Shown: one piece after another, positions 42,692-50,694 of the stretch
Layout of the letters: the number at the start of each line of letters is the position of its first letter
Position numbering within the stretch: the stretch's first letter is position 1
NCBI GenBank assembly: GCA_934647235.1
Contig: CAKUFG010000002.1
Span: forward strand, 1 to 64,000
Direction of reading: 5' to 3'
Source of the DNA: an uncultured Clostridia bacterium
GTDB taxonomy: Bacteria > Bacillota > Clostridia > Christensenellales > Aristaeellaceae
DNA length: 64,000 nt
Notes under the pieces: generated by a model
Seen by the model: only the letters and a program-made list of their open reading frames with translations
The model's database searches: none
Told to the model about the DNA's origin: nothing
Translations under genes and position numbers: made by a program

Positions 42692-43693
42692 TTGAAACGC
42701 GCGCTGATCCTTCTGCTTGTCCTTTTGCTTGCCCTGCCCCTGTGCGCGCAGGCTGAGGAGGAGTTTTCCTATCATTCCATCGTCCCCTCCCCACACGTCA
42801 CCATCACCTCGCCCAAGGCGGGGCAAAGCTATGACGCGGGCGGCAAGCTGCGCGTGCAGGCCAGCGGCAAAAACATGCTGCGCATGGAGGTTACGCTGAC
42901 CTACGAGGGCCAGAGCGCCACCATCTCAATTGACGGCGCGGAGCTGGATTACACCTTCGATACCCCGCAGTACACCAGCGGCGCTTCCGTCACGGTGGTG
43001 GGCTATGGCGAGCAGGACGCTTTCGGCTATCCCATGGAAAGCCGGCAGACGGTCAGCGTCCTGTCCCCGCGCGACAAGCTGTTTCAGGATATGTTTGCCC
43101 TGGCCGCCAAGAACTATAAGGATCCCTACTATTACCACGCCCCCGCCAAGGAGGACTGGGATCGCGGCATCTGCAAGAACTTTGTCAAGCGCATGTTCGA
43201 TACCTTCAAGGACGCCTACGCCATGAAGGAATACCCCGACCTGCCGCTGCATATGCCGCTGAACAACTCCAAAAAGAACTGCGCCCCCTACGATTACGGC
43301 ATCGAGTGGCGCATTGAAACCGCCGCCGACGGCAGTCCCTTTGAGATTGCCGGGCAGTTCAAGTATGATAACGATAAGACCAAGGAAGAAAACCGCGCCC
43401 TGTGCCGCGCCGTGCTGGAAAGCGTGCAGGCGGGCGATTTCTTCCAGATGACGGGCGATTACTATTACGGCAAGGGCGCGCACAGCCTGCTGTTCATTGC
43501 GGATTACGATTCCGCGACAAACGAGGTGCACTGGACCGACAGCAACATGAAAAACGACACCGTCGACGGCTATCACTACGGCTATATGCAGTACAACGCC
43601 GTCAAGAGCATCGATTGGTTCATCGACGCCATATGCTTTAAGCTGCACGGCTGCACGCTGTATCGCCTGCGCGACGATCTGTTTATCAAGTAA
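42692..43693 (+). CDS. Secreted protein, possible papain-like (CHAP/NlpC type) hydrolase
   Basis: 333 residues from TTG 42692, eight bases after GCGAGGT. Signal peptide about 1-22. Residues 38-125 resemble an Ig-like beta domain. The C-terminal part has DWDRGICKNFVKRMF with a candidate catalytic cysteine, GAHSLLFIADYD with a candidate histidine about 120 residues later, and HWTDSNM, an order compatible with NlpC/P60 or CHAP cysteine peptidases that cut peptidoglycan. No canonical family was recognised, so the enzymatic role is an inference from motif order. Confidence 0.65.
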   Translation: MKRALILLLVLLLALPLCAQAEEEFSYHSIVPSPHVTITSPKAGQSYDAGGKLRVQASGKNMLRMEVTLTYEGQSATISIDGAELDYTFDTPQYTSGASVTVVGYGEQDAFGYPMESRQTVSVLSPRDKLFQDMFALAAKNYKDPYYYHAPAKEDWDRGICKNFVKRMFDTFKDAYAMKEYPDLPLHMPLNNSKKNCAPYDYGIEWRIETAADGSPFEIAGQFKYDNDKTKEENRALCRAVLESVQAGDFFQMTGDYYYGKGAHSLLFIADYDSATNEVHWTDSNMKNDTVDGYHYGYMQYNAVKSIDWFIDAICFKLHGCTLYRLRDDLFIK

Positions 43694-43697
43694 CGCC

Positions 43698-43829
43698 CTA
43701 TGCGCGCCACCGCAGCCGCCTGCGCCCATCCCCCAGCCAGGGGCAGCGCCAGCCGTTGCGGCGGATTTCCCGCAGCGCGGCCGCCTTGCGACGACGGGCA
43801 CGGATACGCTCCAGCAAATAATACAGCAT
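43698..43829 (-). CDS. Possible small Arg-rich protein of 43 residues
   Basis: ATG 43829 to TAG 43698 encodes 43 residues starting MLYYLLERIRARRRKAAA, strongly basic, with LREIRRNGWRCPWLGD in the middle. GGGAGGA lies nine bases upstream, a strong ribosome site, and codons follow local usage. Against it: no homologue is known to me, no promoter was found, and the ribosome site lies inside the hairpin 43833-43875, which could simply be a bidirectional terminator. It converges with the previous gene with 4 bp between stops. Confidence 0.4.
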   Translation of the reverse strand: MLYYLLERIRARRRKAAALREIRRNGWRCPWLGDGRRRLRWRA

Positions 43830-43832
43830 ATC

Positions 43833-43875
43833 AAAAATTCCTCCCGTGCACAGGATGCGCAGGAGGAATTTTTTT
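43833..43875. terminator. Bidirectional hairpin with T-runs on both strands
   Basis: AAAAATTCCTCC (43833-43844) pairs perfectly with GGAGGAATTTTT (43862-43873), followed by TT. It can end the plus-strand transcript of the secreted protein gene, and its minus-strand 3' arm contains the ribosome site of the small ORF. Confidence 0.65.
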
Positions 43876-43940
43876 CATACGCACGCGGGCGTTTTATGCG
43901 TCATAGCATGGGATAGACCCGCAGGAAAGGAGCCATCGCC

Positions 43941-44222
43941 ATGAGTCAGAACGACCGCAGCAAATCGCCGTTCTCAGAGCTGTCCTTCTCCCAGCAGCAG
44001 GAGCAGTGGCGCATGTTTCGCGCCCAGCAGCTGGATTTTCAGGCCGTAGAGAGCAAAAAGGAGTCGCCGCGCACCCAGCAGCGCCCGGCAGAGCCCCCCA
44101 CCCCCGCGCCCGTTTTACGTCCGCTGCCGCCGCCCAGCCATAAAAATCTGGATCGTGTGCGCGCGCAGTTGAGCGCCGCCGCGCGGCATGCTGGGGCGTT
44201 TCAGCCAACATCTACGGAATAA
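43941..44222 (+). CDS. Small Gln/Pro-rich hypothetical protein
   Basis: 93 residues. MSQNDRSKSPFSELSFSQQ opens a charged helix, followed by a Pro-rich middle (about 50-66, TPAPVLRPLPPP) and a short basic helix. No family recognised and no membrane segment. A strong ribosome site (GGAAAGGAG at 43923-43931) and typical codons support expression. Its 3' end overlaps the convergent traX gene by 11 nt. Confidence 0.6.
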   Translation: MSQNDRSKSPFSELSFSQQQEQWRMFRAQQLDFQAVESKKESPRTQQRPAEPPTPAPVLRPLPPPSHKNLDRVRAQLSAAARHAGAFQPTSTE

Positions 44223-44982
44223 GCAGCCGCAGGCTGTCCTGCAGCGTGGTTACGCCCAGCGCCAGCTGAATGCCCCACAGGATCAGCAAATGCCCCGGAT
44301 AAGCCGCATAGGCCACAGCCTTGGGAAAGGGCGTGCGCTTGGTACGCGGCCACAGCATCAGCGGCAAGGCCAGCAGCGCCAGGGTTTGCAGCTTCAAAAA
44401 GCTCTTGACGATTTCCAGCTCAAACAGCCCGCCGCGCAGGCTGAGTCCAAATACATCCTGCACCGCGCGCGTGCCCTGCCCCCAGAACAGGCAGAAGGCC
44501 ACCATGACCGCCGCAACCGCGCCGCGATTCTTGCGCGCCGCATACAGCAGCATGGCCAGCAGCACCCCGCGCCAGCCGTAATCCATGCTGACAAAGCAGG
44601 GCACAGCCAGCGCCAGCAGCGGCGCCCAGATACGGCTGCCGCAGCGATTCTCCCGAATGCCCCAGATGCCCAGGTAGCCCAGCAAAAGCGTAAAAAACAC
44701 GTTCAATTGATTCCAGCCATGGTTCAGCCCCAGCATAAAGCAGGGCTGCGATATCAGCCCCACCGCCAGCAGCCGCAGCGCGTAGCGGGCCGGGCTGTGC
44801 GTACAGCACGCGCCCACCACCATGCACCACAGATACAGTGGGAAGGCGATGCGCCCGATCAAGCGCCACTCGGTGGCATTGCCCAGCAGACGCACGCCCG
44901 CATGGTCGATAATCATGCACACAAGGGCGATGATCTTGAGCAGCCCGGTGTCCAGATTTCCGCGAATTTCATTCTGATTCAT
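44212..44982 (-). CDS. TraX family membrane protein
   Basis: 256 residues from ATG 44982, six bases after GGAGGAA; a GTG at 44997 lies upstream of that site and is unlikely. About eight helices. LKIIALVCMIIDHAG, RLIGRIAFPLYLWCMV, FTLLLGYLGIWGI and YPGHLLILW are the TraX/acyltransferase-like signature. TraX acetylates F pilin in E. coli; chromosomal Firmicutes members are thought to modify surface molecules, though this is not shown. No conjugation genes are nearby. Confidence 0.93.
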   Translation of the reverse strand: MNQNEIRGNLDTGLLKIIALVCMIIDHAGVRLLGNATEWRLIGRIAFPLYLWCMVVGACCTHSPARYALRLLAVGLISQPCFMLGLNHGWNQLNVFFTLLLGYLGIWGIRENRCGSRIWAPLLALAVPCFVSMDYGWRGVLLAMLLYAARKNRGAVAAVMVAFCLFWGQGTRAVQDVFGLSLRGGLFELEIVKSFLKLQTLALLALPLMLWPRTKRTPFPKAVAYAAYPGHLLILWGIQLALGVTTLQDSLRLLIP

Positions 44983-45302
44983 CGCAATTTCCTCCACGGG
45001 GGTAAGTATAGCACATCGCGCCGCATTCGCACAGCCCCAAAATTGTCTGTCCCGCCCTCGCGCGGCGCTTATTTCAGCCGCGTCCGGACGGGACAGTGTG
45101 TTTATATATCATATATAAAGAAGGTCCGGCGGCCGGTCGCCCGGCGGCTTTCCCTTCGACGATTGTATGATATCAAACGTTTATGAACTGTGTTTGAACA
45201 AATTGCAAATGTAAATCATTTTTTGAAAAATCTCCCCTCCTTGACAACATGCGGCCGGTCATGGATAATAAAGGCAGCAATTGCATCAAGGAGGTGTTTT
45301 CT
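44983..45302. other. Divergent intergenic region with hairpin and AT palindrome
   Basis: 320 nt between traX and the SH3-like gene, no coding frame. It contains a minus-strand TATACT -10-like box (45010-45005) for traX, a hairpin CTGTCCCG / CGGGACAG (45047-45096) with inner GCGGC / GCCGC stem, the perfect palindrome TTTATATAT-C-ATATATAAA (45101-45119), and the promoter at 45241. The palindrome could be an operator; nothing else is evident. Confidence 0.6.
45241..45269 (+). promoter_or_regulatory. Promoter of the SH3-like protein gene
   Basis: TTGACA (45241-45246), 17 nt, GATAAT (45264-45269). The ATG at 45249 lies inside this promoter, so the GTG at 45303 is the real start. Confidence 0.75.
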
Positions 45303-46154
45303 GTGAAGGCCATCGCCGCTCTGTTCCTGTCCATGCTGCTGCTCTTCTCCGCTGCCCATGCGGAAATTCTTCATAGCCCCGAGGTGGATCCCGACTTTGC
45401 CGGGATCGGCATCAGCGCCCACGAGGCCGTCGTATTGACGGACAATCTGCCGCTGTACGCTTCCTTCTCCGGCAATCAGGTGCTTGCCCATCTGCCCGCT
45501 GGCCAAGCATTCTATACCGCTCAAGCGCAAAATGATCGATTGGATTACTACAATGTAGCCGGTCAGCGACTGGGCTGGGTATGTGCAGACGATGTGCTGC
45601 AATGGCCGTCCTATCTGGTATTGGAAGCCGACACGGACGCCTTTGCCGCGCAGGGCGACGACGCGCCCTGTGTGCGCCTGCCTGCGGGAGCGCGCCTGCC
45701 GCTGCTGGACAGCCTGCCCGCCGGCTATACCGTGCTGGCCGAGGGCGGCGTGCGGCTGTGGATCGCCGCGCAGGATACGCCGCAAACGCCCTTTTCACCC
45801 GCCCTGCTGCCCTCCATTACGGGCGCGGAGCTGCGCTGGCTGGATGACTCCGGCGTATGGCAGCGCAGCACGCTGACCGATGAGGCTAGCCTTTCCACAC
45901 TGCGCACGCTGCTCAGCGCCCATCAGGAGGTCGGCGCGCTGATGGCTGGATGCCCCTTTGGGAGACGATTGCTTACGCTCACCTTTGAAGGCGGCGCACT
46001 GAGCACGCTTGATCTTGCCTGTGATTCCTGCTGCATTTTCCGCGTGGAAGGACGTGAATTCAGGTATGCGCACGGCATGTACAGCGCCAACGGAAAAAGC
46101 CCATCCAGTGATCTGTTGTTTTGCCTGTTTTCCGATGTTCCTGTCATGCAATAA
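45303..46154 (+). CDS. Secreted protein with bacterial SH3-like region
   Basis: 283 residues from GTG 45303, behind AAGGAGGT (45289-45296). Signal peptide about 1-19 (MKAIAALFLSMLLLFSAAHA). Residues 35-105 look like an SH3_3-type domain (LPLYASFSGNQVLAHLPAG, YYNVAGQRLGWVCADDVLQ), a cell-wall or ligand-binding module. The rest has no recognised family; two adjacent cysteines (DSCC) near 250 stand out. The Spo0A-like gene follows 14 nt later and may be in the same transcript. Confidence 0.7.
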   Translation: MKAIAALFLSMLLLFSAAHAEILHSPEVDPDFAGIGISAHEAVVLTDNLPLYASFSGNQVLAHLPAGQAFYTAQAQNDRLDYYNVAGQRLGWVCADDVLQWPSYLVLEADTDAFAAQGDDAPCVRLPAGARLPLLDSLPAGYTVLAEGGVRLWIAAQDTPQTPFSPALLPSITGAELRWLDDSGVWQRSTLTDEASLSTLRTLLSAHQEVGALMAGCPFGRRLLTLTFEGGALSTLDLACDSCCIFRVEGREFRYAHGMYSANGKSPSSDLLFCLFSDVPVMQ

Positions 46155-46168
46155 GGATGATTTTTCCC

Positions 46169-46891
46169 ATGCAAACAATTTCCGCCCCAGCCTTTGATTT
46201 TAATATCCGCGTGATGCTCTTTTCCTCCGCGCCTATGGCCGCGCTGCGCGCGCTGGACGTTCCGGGCGTAACGGTGTGCGATATCGTATCGGACGAACGC
46301 AGCCTGCCCGAGCGTATCGCGCGCATGCAGCCGCACGTATTGGTGCTGGAAAGCGCAGCCTGTCATCCAGCCGCCCTGTGCGAATCCATTCTGCGCGCCA
46401 ATCCTGCCTGCCCGCCGCGCGTGCTGGCCTGCTTTGATACAGACGCACCGGTCGATCTGCCCGGCGTTTCAGACCTTTCCGCCTGCGTGCGCAGCGTGAT
46501 GCGCCTGCCCTATGGCCAGCTCACCGCACCGTCCATGCCTGATCGCTTATCCTGCGCCGAGCAGCTATTGGACGCCCTGGGCATGCCCCGCATCCTGCGC
46601 GGCTATGCCGCCATCGCCTATGGCGCGGCGCTGCTGAGCGCTTTTCCCCCGCCCGCGCCCCCGGCGCAGGGCTGGCTTTACCCCCTGCTGGCGCAGCGTG
46701 CGCAGTGCAGCGAGGGCGCGGTAGAACGGCGCATCCGCAGCGCGGTGGAAAGCACCTGGCTGCGCGGCAGCCTGCAATCGCAAAGCGCGCTGTTTGGGCT
46801 GAGCGTCAGCCCCGAGCGCGGCAAGCCTACCAATGCGGAGCTTCTGTGCCGCCTGGCCGTATGCGTGTGCGAGCGGCTCTACACCTCCTGA
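46169..46891 (+). CDS. Spo0A C-terminal-domain protein with degenerate receiver
   Basis: 240 residues from ATG 46169, ten bases after AAGGATG. Residues 128-236 match the Spo0A DNA-binding fold: EQLLDALGMPRILRGY, WLYPLLAQRAQCSEGAVERR, VESTWLRGSLQSQSALFG and GKPTNAELLCRLA, in the order seen in Spo0A. The N-terminal 110 residues have receiver-like spacing, but the usual Asp-Asp pocket is absent (IRVMLFSSAP) and the phosphoacceptor position reads VLVLESA, with Glu61 where Asp is expected. It is therefore not an ordinary Spo0A; it may bind 0A-box-like DNA without phosphorylation. Convergent with the next gene (13-bp overlap). Confidence 0.82.
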   Translation: MQTISAPAFDFNIRVMLFSSAPMAALRALDVPGVTVCDIVSDERSLPERIARMQPHVLVLESAACHPAALCESILRANPACPPRVLACFDTDAPVDLPGVSDLSACVRSVMRLPYGQLTAPSMPDRLSCAEQLLDALGMPRILRGYAAIAYGAALLSAFPPPAPPAQGWLYPLLAQRAQCSEGAVERRIRSAVESTWLRGSLQSQSALFGLSVSPERGKPTNAELLCRLAVCVCERLYTS

Positions 46892-47628
46892 ATCAGCGTC
46901 CAATAGCCCTGCCCATCTGCCGCGCGCTGATAGCGATAGCCTGCCAGCCCCTTGGGCGGCAGCATGCCGCCGCGCGCCTGCACGGCGTACAGCACGGCCG
47001 TTACGCGCCGTTCCCCCACGCGCACGCCCACATAGCAGGGCGCGCCGCCCATATGCTGCCAGCGTATCATCCGCCACTGCGGCCAATCAAACAGCCGCAG
47101 CGGGCGGTTTTTTTCAAAATACGGACGCAGCTTCTGCGCCGTGCCCGGCCATTCCAGTGCAGGCAAGGCGTCCACCGGCGGCGTTTGCGGCGCGTCCCGA
47201 TAGTGGATTTCGGGCTTTGCTTCCGTTTCCACCTCCTGCTCCGCTATCTCAGGCAGCGCTTCTTCCTCTATTTGCACAGGCTCAGTCATCGCGGGTTCAG
47301 GCGAGGCCTCCGGCTGCTCCTGCCTCACGGACACAGCGGGGCGCGTGCGCTCCCGGCACAGGATGCGCGCCTCCTGCCGCGATAATCGCTGTACGTCATA
47401 GGCAAGCAGCGCGCCCTCGGGAAGCGCCGCCACGCACAGCGCACGTCCGCATGCCGTATCCCCGCGAAAAGCCCCGCCCGCGTCCGGCGTAATCCTCCTC
47501 GTGCCCGCTTCGCCAATCACCAGGCATTCGCCCGCCGCGCAGCCGCCCAGCGTCAGCCGCCACGCGCCGTCCTGCGCGCTTTGCCAGCCAAAGGCCCCGC
47601 CCTCTCCCGTCAGGCGCACATATTCCAT
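46879..47628 (-). CDS. Hypothetical protein with acidic linker
   Basis: 249 residues from ATG 47628, seven bases after GGGGG; an ATG at 47634 is too close to that site. The N-terminal 90 residues are beta-rich with a repeated Gly pattern. A Pro/Glu-rich linker (about 105-150) follows, and the C-terminal 90 residues (LEWPGTAQKLRPYFEKNRP onward, then GYWTLIQEV at the end) form a compact domain. No family was recognised and there is no membrane segment. The C-terminal part, with RYQRAADGQGYW, vaguely recalls domains of spore or division proteins, but no function is proposed. Confidence 0.65.
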   Translation of the reverse strand: MEYVRLTGEGGAFGWQSAQDGAWRLTLGGCAAGECLVIGEAGTRRITPDAGGAFRGDTACGRALCVAALPEGALLAYDVQRLSRQEARILCRERTRPAVSVRQEQPEASPEPAMTEPVQIEEEALPEIAEQEVETEAKPEIHYRDAPQTPPVDALPALEWPGTAQKLRPYFEKNRPLRLFDWPQWRMIRWQHMGGAPCYVGVRVGERRVTAVLYAVQARGGMLPPKGLAGYRYQRAADGQGYWTLIQEV

Positions 47629-47672
47629 GCTCATTCCCCCTTGCAACAACATATGCGGCGCGCATTCCAGCC

Positions 47673-47701
47673 TTGCCGGATTGCGAAAAATCAAGTATAA
47701 T
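47673..47701 (+). promoter_or_regulatory. Promoter of surE
   Basis: TTGCCG (47673-47678), 17 nt, TATAAT (47696-47701). Confidence 0.7.
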
Positions 47702-47752
47702 AAGGCCGTATCCCCCTGATTTGACCGAATTGAGCATTGAAAGGAAGCAGCC

Positions 47753-48514
47753 ATGCATTTTTTACTTGCCAATGACGACGGCATCCAGGCCGTCGGCCTG
47801 CGCGCCCTCAGCCAGGCCATCCTGGAGCGCGGCCACAGCGTGGTCGTCTGCGCGCCGCAGACGCAGCAGAGCGCCGTCAGCCATCACATCACGCTCTTTG
47901 CGCCGCTGATGATGCGCGAGGTGCCATGGGAGGGTGACAACGCCAAGGCGTACAGCGTGGCCGGCACTCCGGCGGACTGCGTGCGCATTGCCCAGATGCT
48001 GACCGACAAGCCCTTTGATTTCGCCTTCTCAGGCATCAACAACGGCGAAAACGCAGGCACGGCCGTATACTACAGCGGCACGGTATCCGCCGCGCGCGAG
48101 GCGCGGATGCTCAATATCCCCGCCATGGCTGTTTCCATCATGCCGCACGCGGACGAGGCCATGCGGCTGCATCTGGCGCGCTTGGCCGTGCGTATTGCCG
48201 AGCGCTATCAGGGCGACGCGCTGCCGCGCCTGTGCCTGATCAACCTGAACGCCCCCGCCCTGCCGGTGGAGCAGCTCAAACCCCTGCGTGTCGCCCCGCT
48301 GAGCGACGCCTATTACCTGGACAGCTACGAGCGCCGCGTCAGCCCCCATGGCGACGTATACTTCTGGCTGGAGAGCGGGCTGAAGATTGAGCCGCACAAG
48401 CCCGGCACCGATATGGCGCTGCTGAACGAGGGCCACATCACCTGCACCTTTATGGGCACACTGACCGATGGAAACGCAGCCTGCGCCGCAAAATTGCAGG
48501 ATTTATGCATCTGA
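47753..48514 (+). CDS. surE: 5'/3'-nucleotidase SurE
   Basis: 253 residues, normal size. SurE removes phosphate from nucleoside 5'- and 3'-monophosphates with a divalent metal. The active-site acid pair is in LLANDDGIQAVGL, followed by VCAPQTQQSAVSH, SVAGTPADCV, FSGINNGENAGTAVYYSGTVSAAREA split over its known motif, and YLDSYERRVSPHGDVYFW. AAAGGAAG precedes the ATG. A new promoter begins three bases after its stop. Confidence 0.96.
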   Translation: MHFLLANDDGIQAVGLRALSQAILERGHSVVVCAPQTQQSAVSHHITLFAPLMMREVPWEGDNAKAYSVAGTPADCVRIAQMLTDKPFDFAFSGINNGENAGTAVYYSGTVSAAREARMLNIPAMAVSIMPHADEAMRLHLARLAVRIAERYQGDALPRLCLINLNAPALPVEQLKPLRVAPLSDAYYLDSYERRVSPHGDVYFWLESGLKIEPHKPGTDMALLNEGHITCTFMGTLTDGNAACAAKLQDLCI

Positions 48515-48516
48515 TC

Positions 48517-48545
48517 TTGCATTTGCAGCCGTGCGGCTGTATAAT
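48517..48545 (+). promoter_or_regulatory. Promoter of the RpiR-type regulator gene
   Basis: TTGCAT (48517-48522), 17 nt, TATAAT (48540-48545), starting 3 bp after the surE stop codon. Confidence 0.75.
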
Positions 48546-48590
48546 GAGGTCGTTCGTTTCCCTAAAATTTTATTTTTATGAGGTAACGTG

Positions 48591-49454
48591 ATGCAAAATA
48601 CGCAGGATATGATTCAGCGGCTCAATCTCAGCGGCAGCCGCCTGAGCAAAAGCCACCGCCGCATCGCTGAATACATATTGCAGCATTATGACAAGGCCGT
48701 GTTTATGACCGCCGCCAAGCTTGGCGAAATGGTAAACGTAAGCGAAAGCACGGTGGTGCGCTTTGCCGTGGCGCTGGGCTACGAAGGCTACCCCGAGCTT
48801 CAGCAGGCCCTGCAGGAGCTGGTACGCCATCGCCTGACCGCCACACAGCGGTTTGAAATGTCCTCCGATATCAGCCAGGAGGAGGTGCTCTCCACCGTCC
48901 TGAAGGCGGACATGCAGAACATCCGCTCCACCATTGACGGCATTGACAACGCCGCTTTCCTGCGGGCCGTACAGGTCATCTCCGGCGCGCGCAGGATTTA
49001 CATTCTGGGTCTGCGCTCAGCCGCGCCGCTGGCGCAGTTTGCCGGATACTATCTGCACTATATCTTTGACGATGTGCGCGTGGTGGCCGCCGGAAGCACG
49101 GATGTGTTTGAGGCTATTTCGCGCATCGAGGCCAGCGATGTGCTGCTGGGCATCAGCTTCCCGCGCTATTCCAGCCGCACCATCGAGGCCATGAGCTTTG
49201 CCCGTTCGCGCCACGCGCAGGTAATCGGCCTGACGGACGGCCCCATGAGCCCGCTGCACGAGGTGGCGGACATCTGCCTGTCCATGCGCACGGACATGGC
49301 CTCCTTTGTGGATTCCATGGCCGCGCCCATGAGCGTGATCAACGCGCTGATTGTGGCGCTGGGCATTCAGAACCGCGAGGCGCTCAACGCCCGCTTCAAG
49401 CAGCTGGAAGAGGTGTGGGACGCATACAGCGTCTATATGAATGAAGGAAAATAA
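48591..49454 (+). CDS. MurR/RpiR family transcriptional regulator
   Basis: 287 residues. The N-terminal HTH_6 domain (about 10-85) has LSKSHRRIAEYILQHYDKAVFM cut at its helix turn and VNVSESTVVRFAVALGYEGYPELQ, which is the recognition helix region. The SIS domain (about 125-255) shows ARRIYILGLRSAAPLAQFAGYY and DVLLGISFPRYSSRTIEAM and binds a phosphosugar effector. ATG 48591 fits the AGGT site six bases upstream better than the GTG at 48588. No sugar operon adjoins, so the effector is unknown. The following gene overlaps by 14 nt. Confidence 0.93.
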   Translation: MQNTQDMIQRLNLSGSRLSKSHRRIAEYILQHYDKAVFMTAAKLGEMVNVSESTVVRFAVALGYEGYPELQQALQELVRHRLTATQRFEMSSDISQEEVLSTVLKADMQNIRSTIDGIDNAAFLRAVQVISGARRIYILGLRSAAPLAQFAGYYLHYIFDDVRVVAAGSTDVFEAISRIEASDVLLGISFPRYSSRTIEAMSFARSRHAQVIGLTDGPMSPLHEVADICLSMRTDMASFVDSMAAPMSVINALIVALGIQNREALNARFKQLEEVWDAYSVYMNEGK

Positions 49455-50694
49455 GCATGTAGTGGTCATCGGCGGCGGCGCGGCGGGGCTTTCTGCCGCG
49501 CTGTTTGCTGCGCGTGCCGGCGCGGCAGTGACGATGATTGATAAAAACGAAAAGTTCGGCAAAAAGCTGTACATCACCGGCAAGGGCCGCTGCAATCTGT
49601 GCAACGCCTGCGATACCGAGGAGTTTCTGCGCAATGTGCCGCGCAACCCGCGTTTTCTCTATTCAGCGCTCAGGTTTCTTTCGCCCGACGATCTGCAGCG
49701 GCTGATGAACGAGCTGGGGTGCGAGACCAAGGTGGAGCGCGGCAATCGTGTCTTCCCGGTCAGCGATCACGCCAGCGACGTATCGCGCGCGTTTCTGAAC
49801 GCGCTGCGCGGACAGGCGCTCAAGCTGCAGGTGGAAGCGCTGGGGCTGGTGATTGAAAAAGGCCGCGTAACGGGCGTGCGCGTGCGCGACGCGCAGGGCG
49901 AGCGGGTAATCCCCTGCGACTGCGCTGTGCTGGCCACGGGCGGCGTCAGCTATCCTGTCACCGGCTCCACGGGCGACGGGCTGCGCTTTGCGCAGGAAGC
50001 AGGGCACACCATCGTGCCGCTGCGCCCATCGCTGGTGCCCCTGGAGGTCAAGGAGCCCTGGGTGAAGCAGTTACAAGGGCTTTCGCTCAAAAACATTTGC
50101 CTTTCGGCTGCCGTTCATGGTAAAATAAAATATTGCGAGATGGGCGAAATGCTCTTCACGCATTTCGGCGTTTCCGGGCCGCTGGTGCTTACGCTATCCA
50201 GCGTGCTGGCCGCGGCGGACTGGCCGCAGGTACAGGTAACGCTGAACCTGAAACCCGCGCTGACCCCGGAGCAGCTGGACGCACGCCTGCTGCGCGAGTT
50301 TGCCGCCGCGCCGCGCAAGCAGCTGCAGAACATCCTGCCTGCGCTTTTGCCCGCGCGCCTGGCGGAGGTTTTCCCTGCGCTATGCGGGGTAAGTGCCGTC
50401 AGGCAGCCTGCGCAGATCACGGCGGCTGAGCGCGCGCGGATCGTATCCGCGCTGCAATCCCTGCCCTTGACCGTTACCGGCACGCGGGGCATGGACGAGG
50501 CGATCGTCACCTGCGGCGGCGTATCGGTACGCGAGATTGTGCCTGCCACCATGATGAGCAAAAAGGCAGACGGGCTATTCTTTGCCGGCGAGATGATGGA
50601 TGTGGACGCTTTCACGGGCGGCTTCAACCTGCAGATTGCTTTCTCCACCGGCGCGCTGGCTGGGCACAGCGCTGCAGTATACGAACGGGAATAA
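49441..50694 (+). CDS. HI0933/BaiN-like NAD(P)/FAD-dependent oxidoreductase
   Basis: 417 residues. The FAD-binding loop VVIGGGAAGLSAALFAARAG, then DKNEKFGKKLYITGKGRCNLCN, ATGGVSYPVTGSTGDG and the C-terminal CGGVSVREIVPATMMSKK with FAGEMMDVDAFTGGFNLQ are the full signature of the HI0933 family. Members include BaiN (bile-acid reduction) and aminoacetone oxidases; most are uncharacterised flavoproteins. The start overlaps the regulator gene, so the two form an operon. There is no strong ribosome site; translational coupling is likely. Confidence 0.95.
   Translation: MKENKHVVVIGGGAAGLSAALFAARAGAAVTMIDKNEKFGKKLYITGKGRCNLCNACDTEEFLRNVPRNPRFLYSALRFLSPDDLQRLMNELGCETKVERGNRVFPVSDHASDVSRAFLNALRGQALKLQVEALGLVIEKGRVTGVRVRDAQGERVIPCDCAVLATGGVSYPVTGSTGDGLRFAQEAGHTIVPLRPSLVPLEVKEPWVKQLQGLSLKNICLSAAVHGKIKYCEMGEMLFTHFGVSGPLVLTLSSVLAAADWPQVQVTLNLKPALTPEQLDARLLREFAAAPRKQLQNILPALLPARLAEVFPALCGVSAVRQPAQITAAERARIVSALQSLPLTVTGTRGMDEAIVTCGGVSVREIVPATMMSKKADGLFFAGEMMDVDAFTGGFNLQIAFSTGALAGHSAAVYERE

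Noticed and set aside
46169..46891. Annotation as the genuine Spo0A
   Set aside because: The receiver lacks the acidic pocket and phosphoacceptor Asp, so only the DNA-binding half supports the name.
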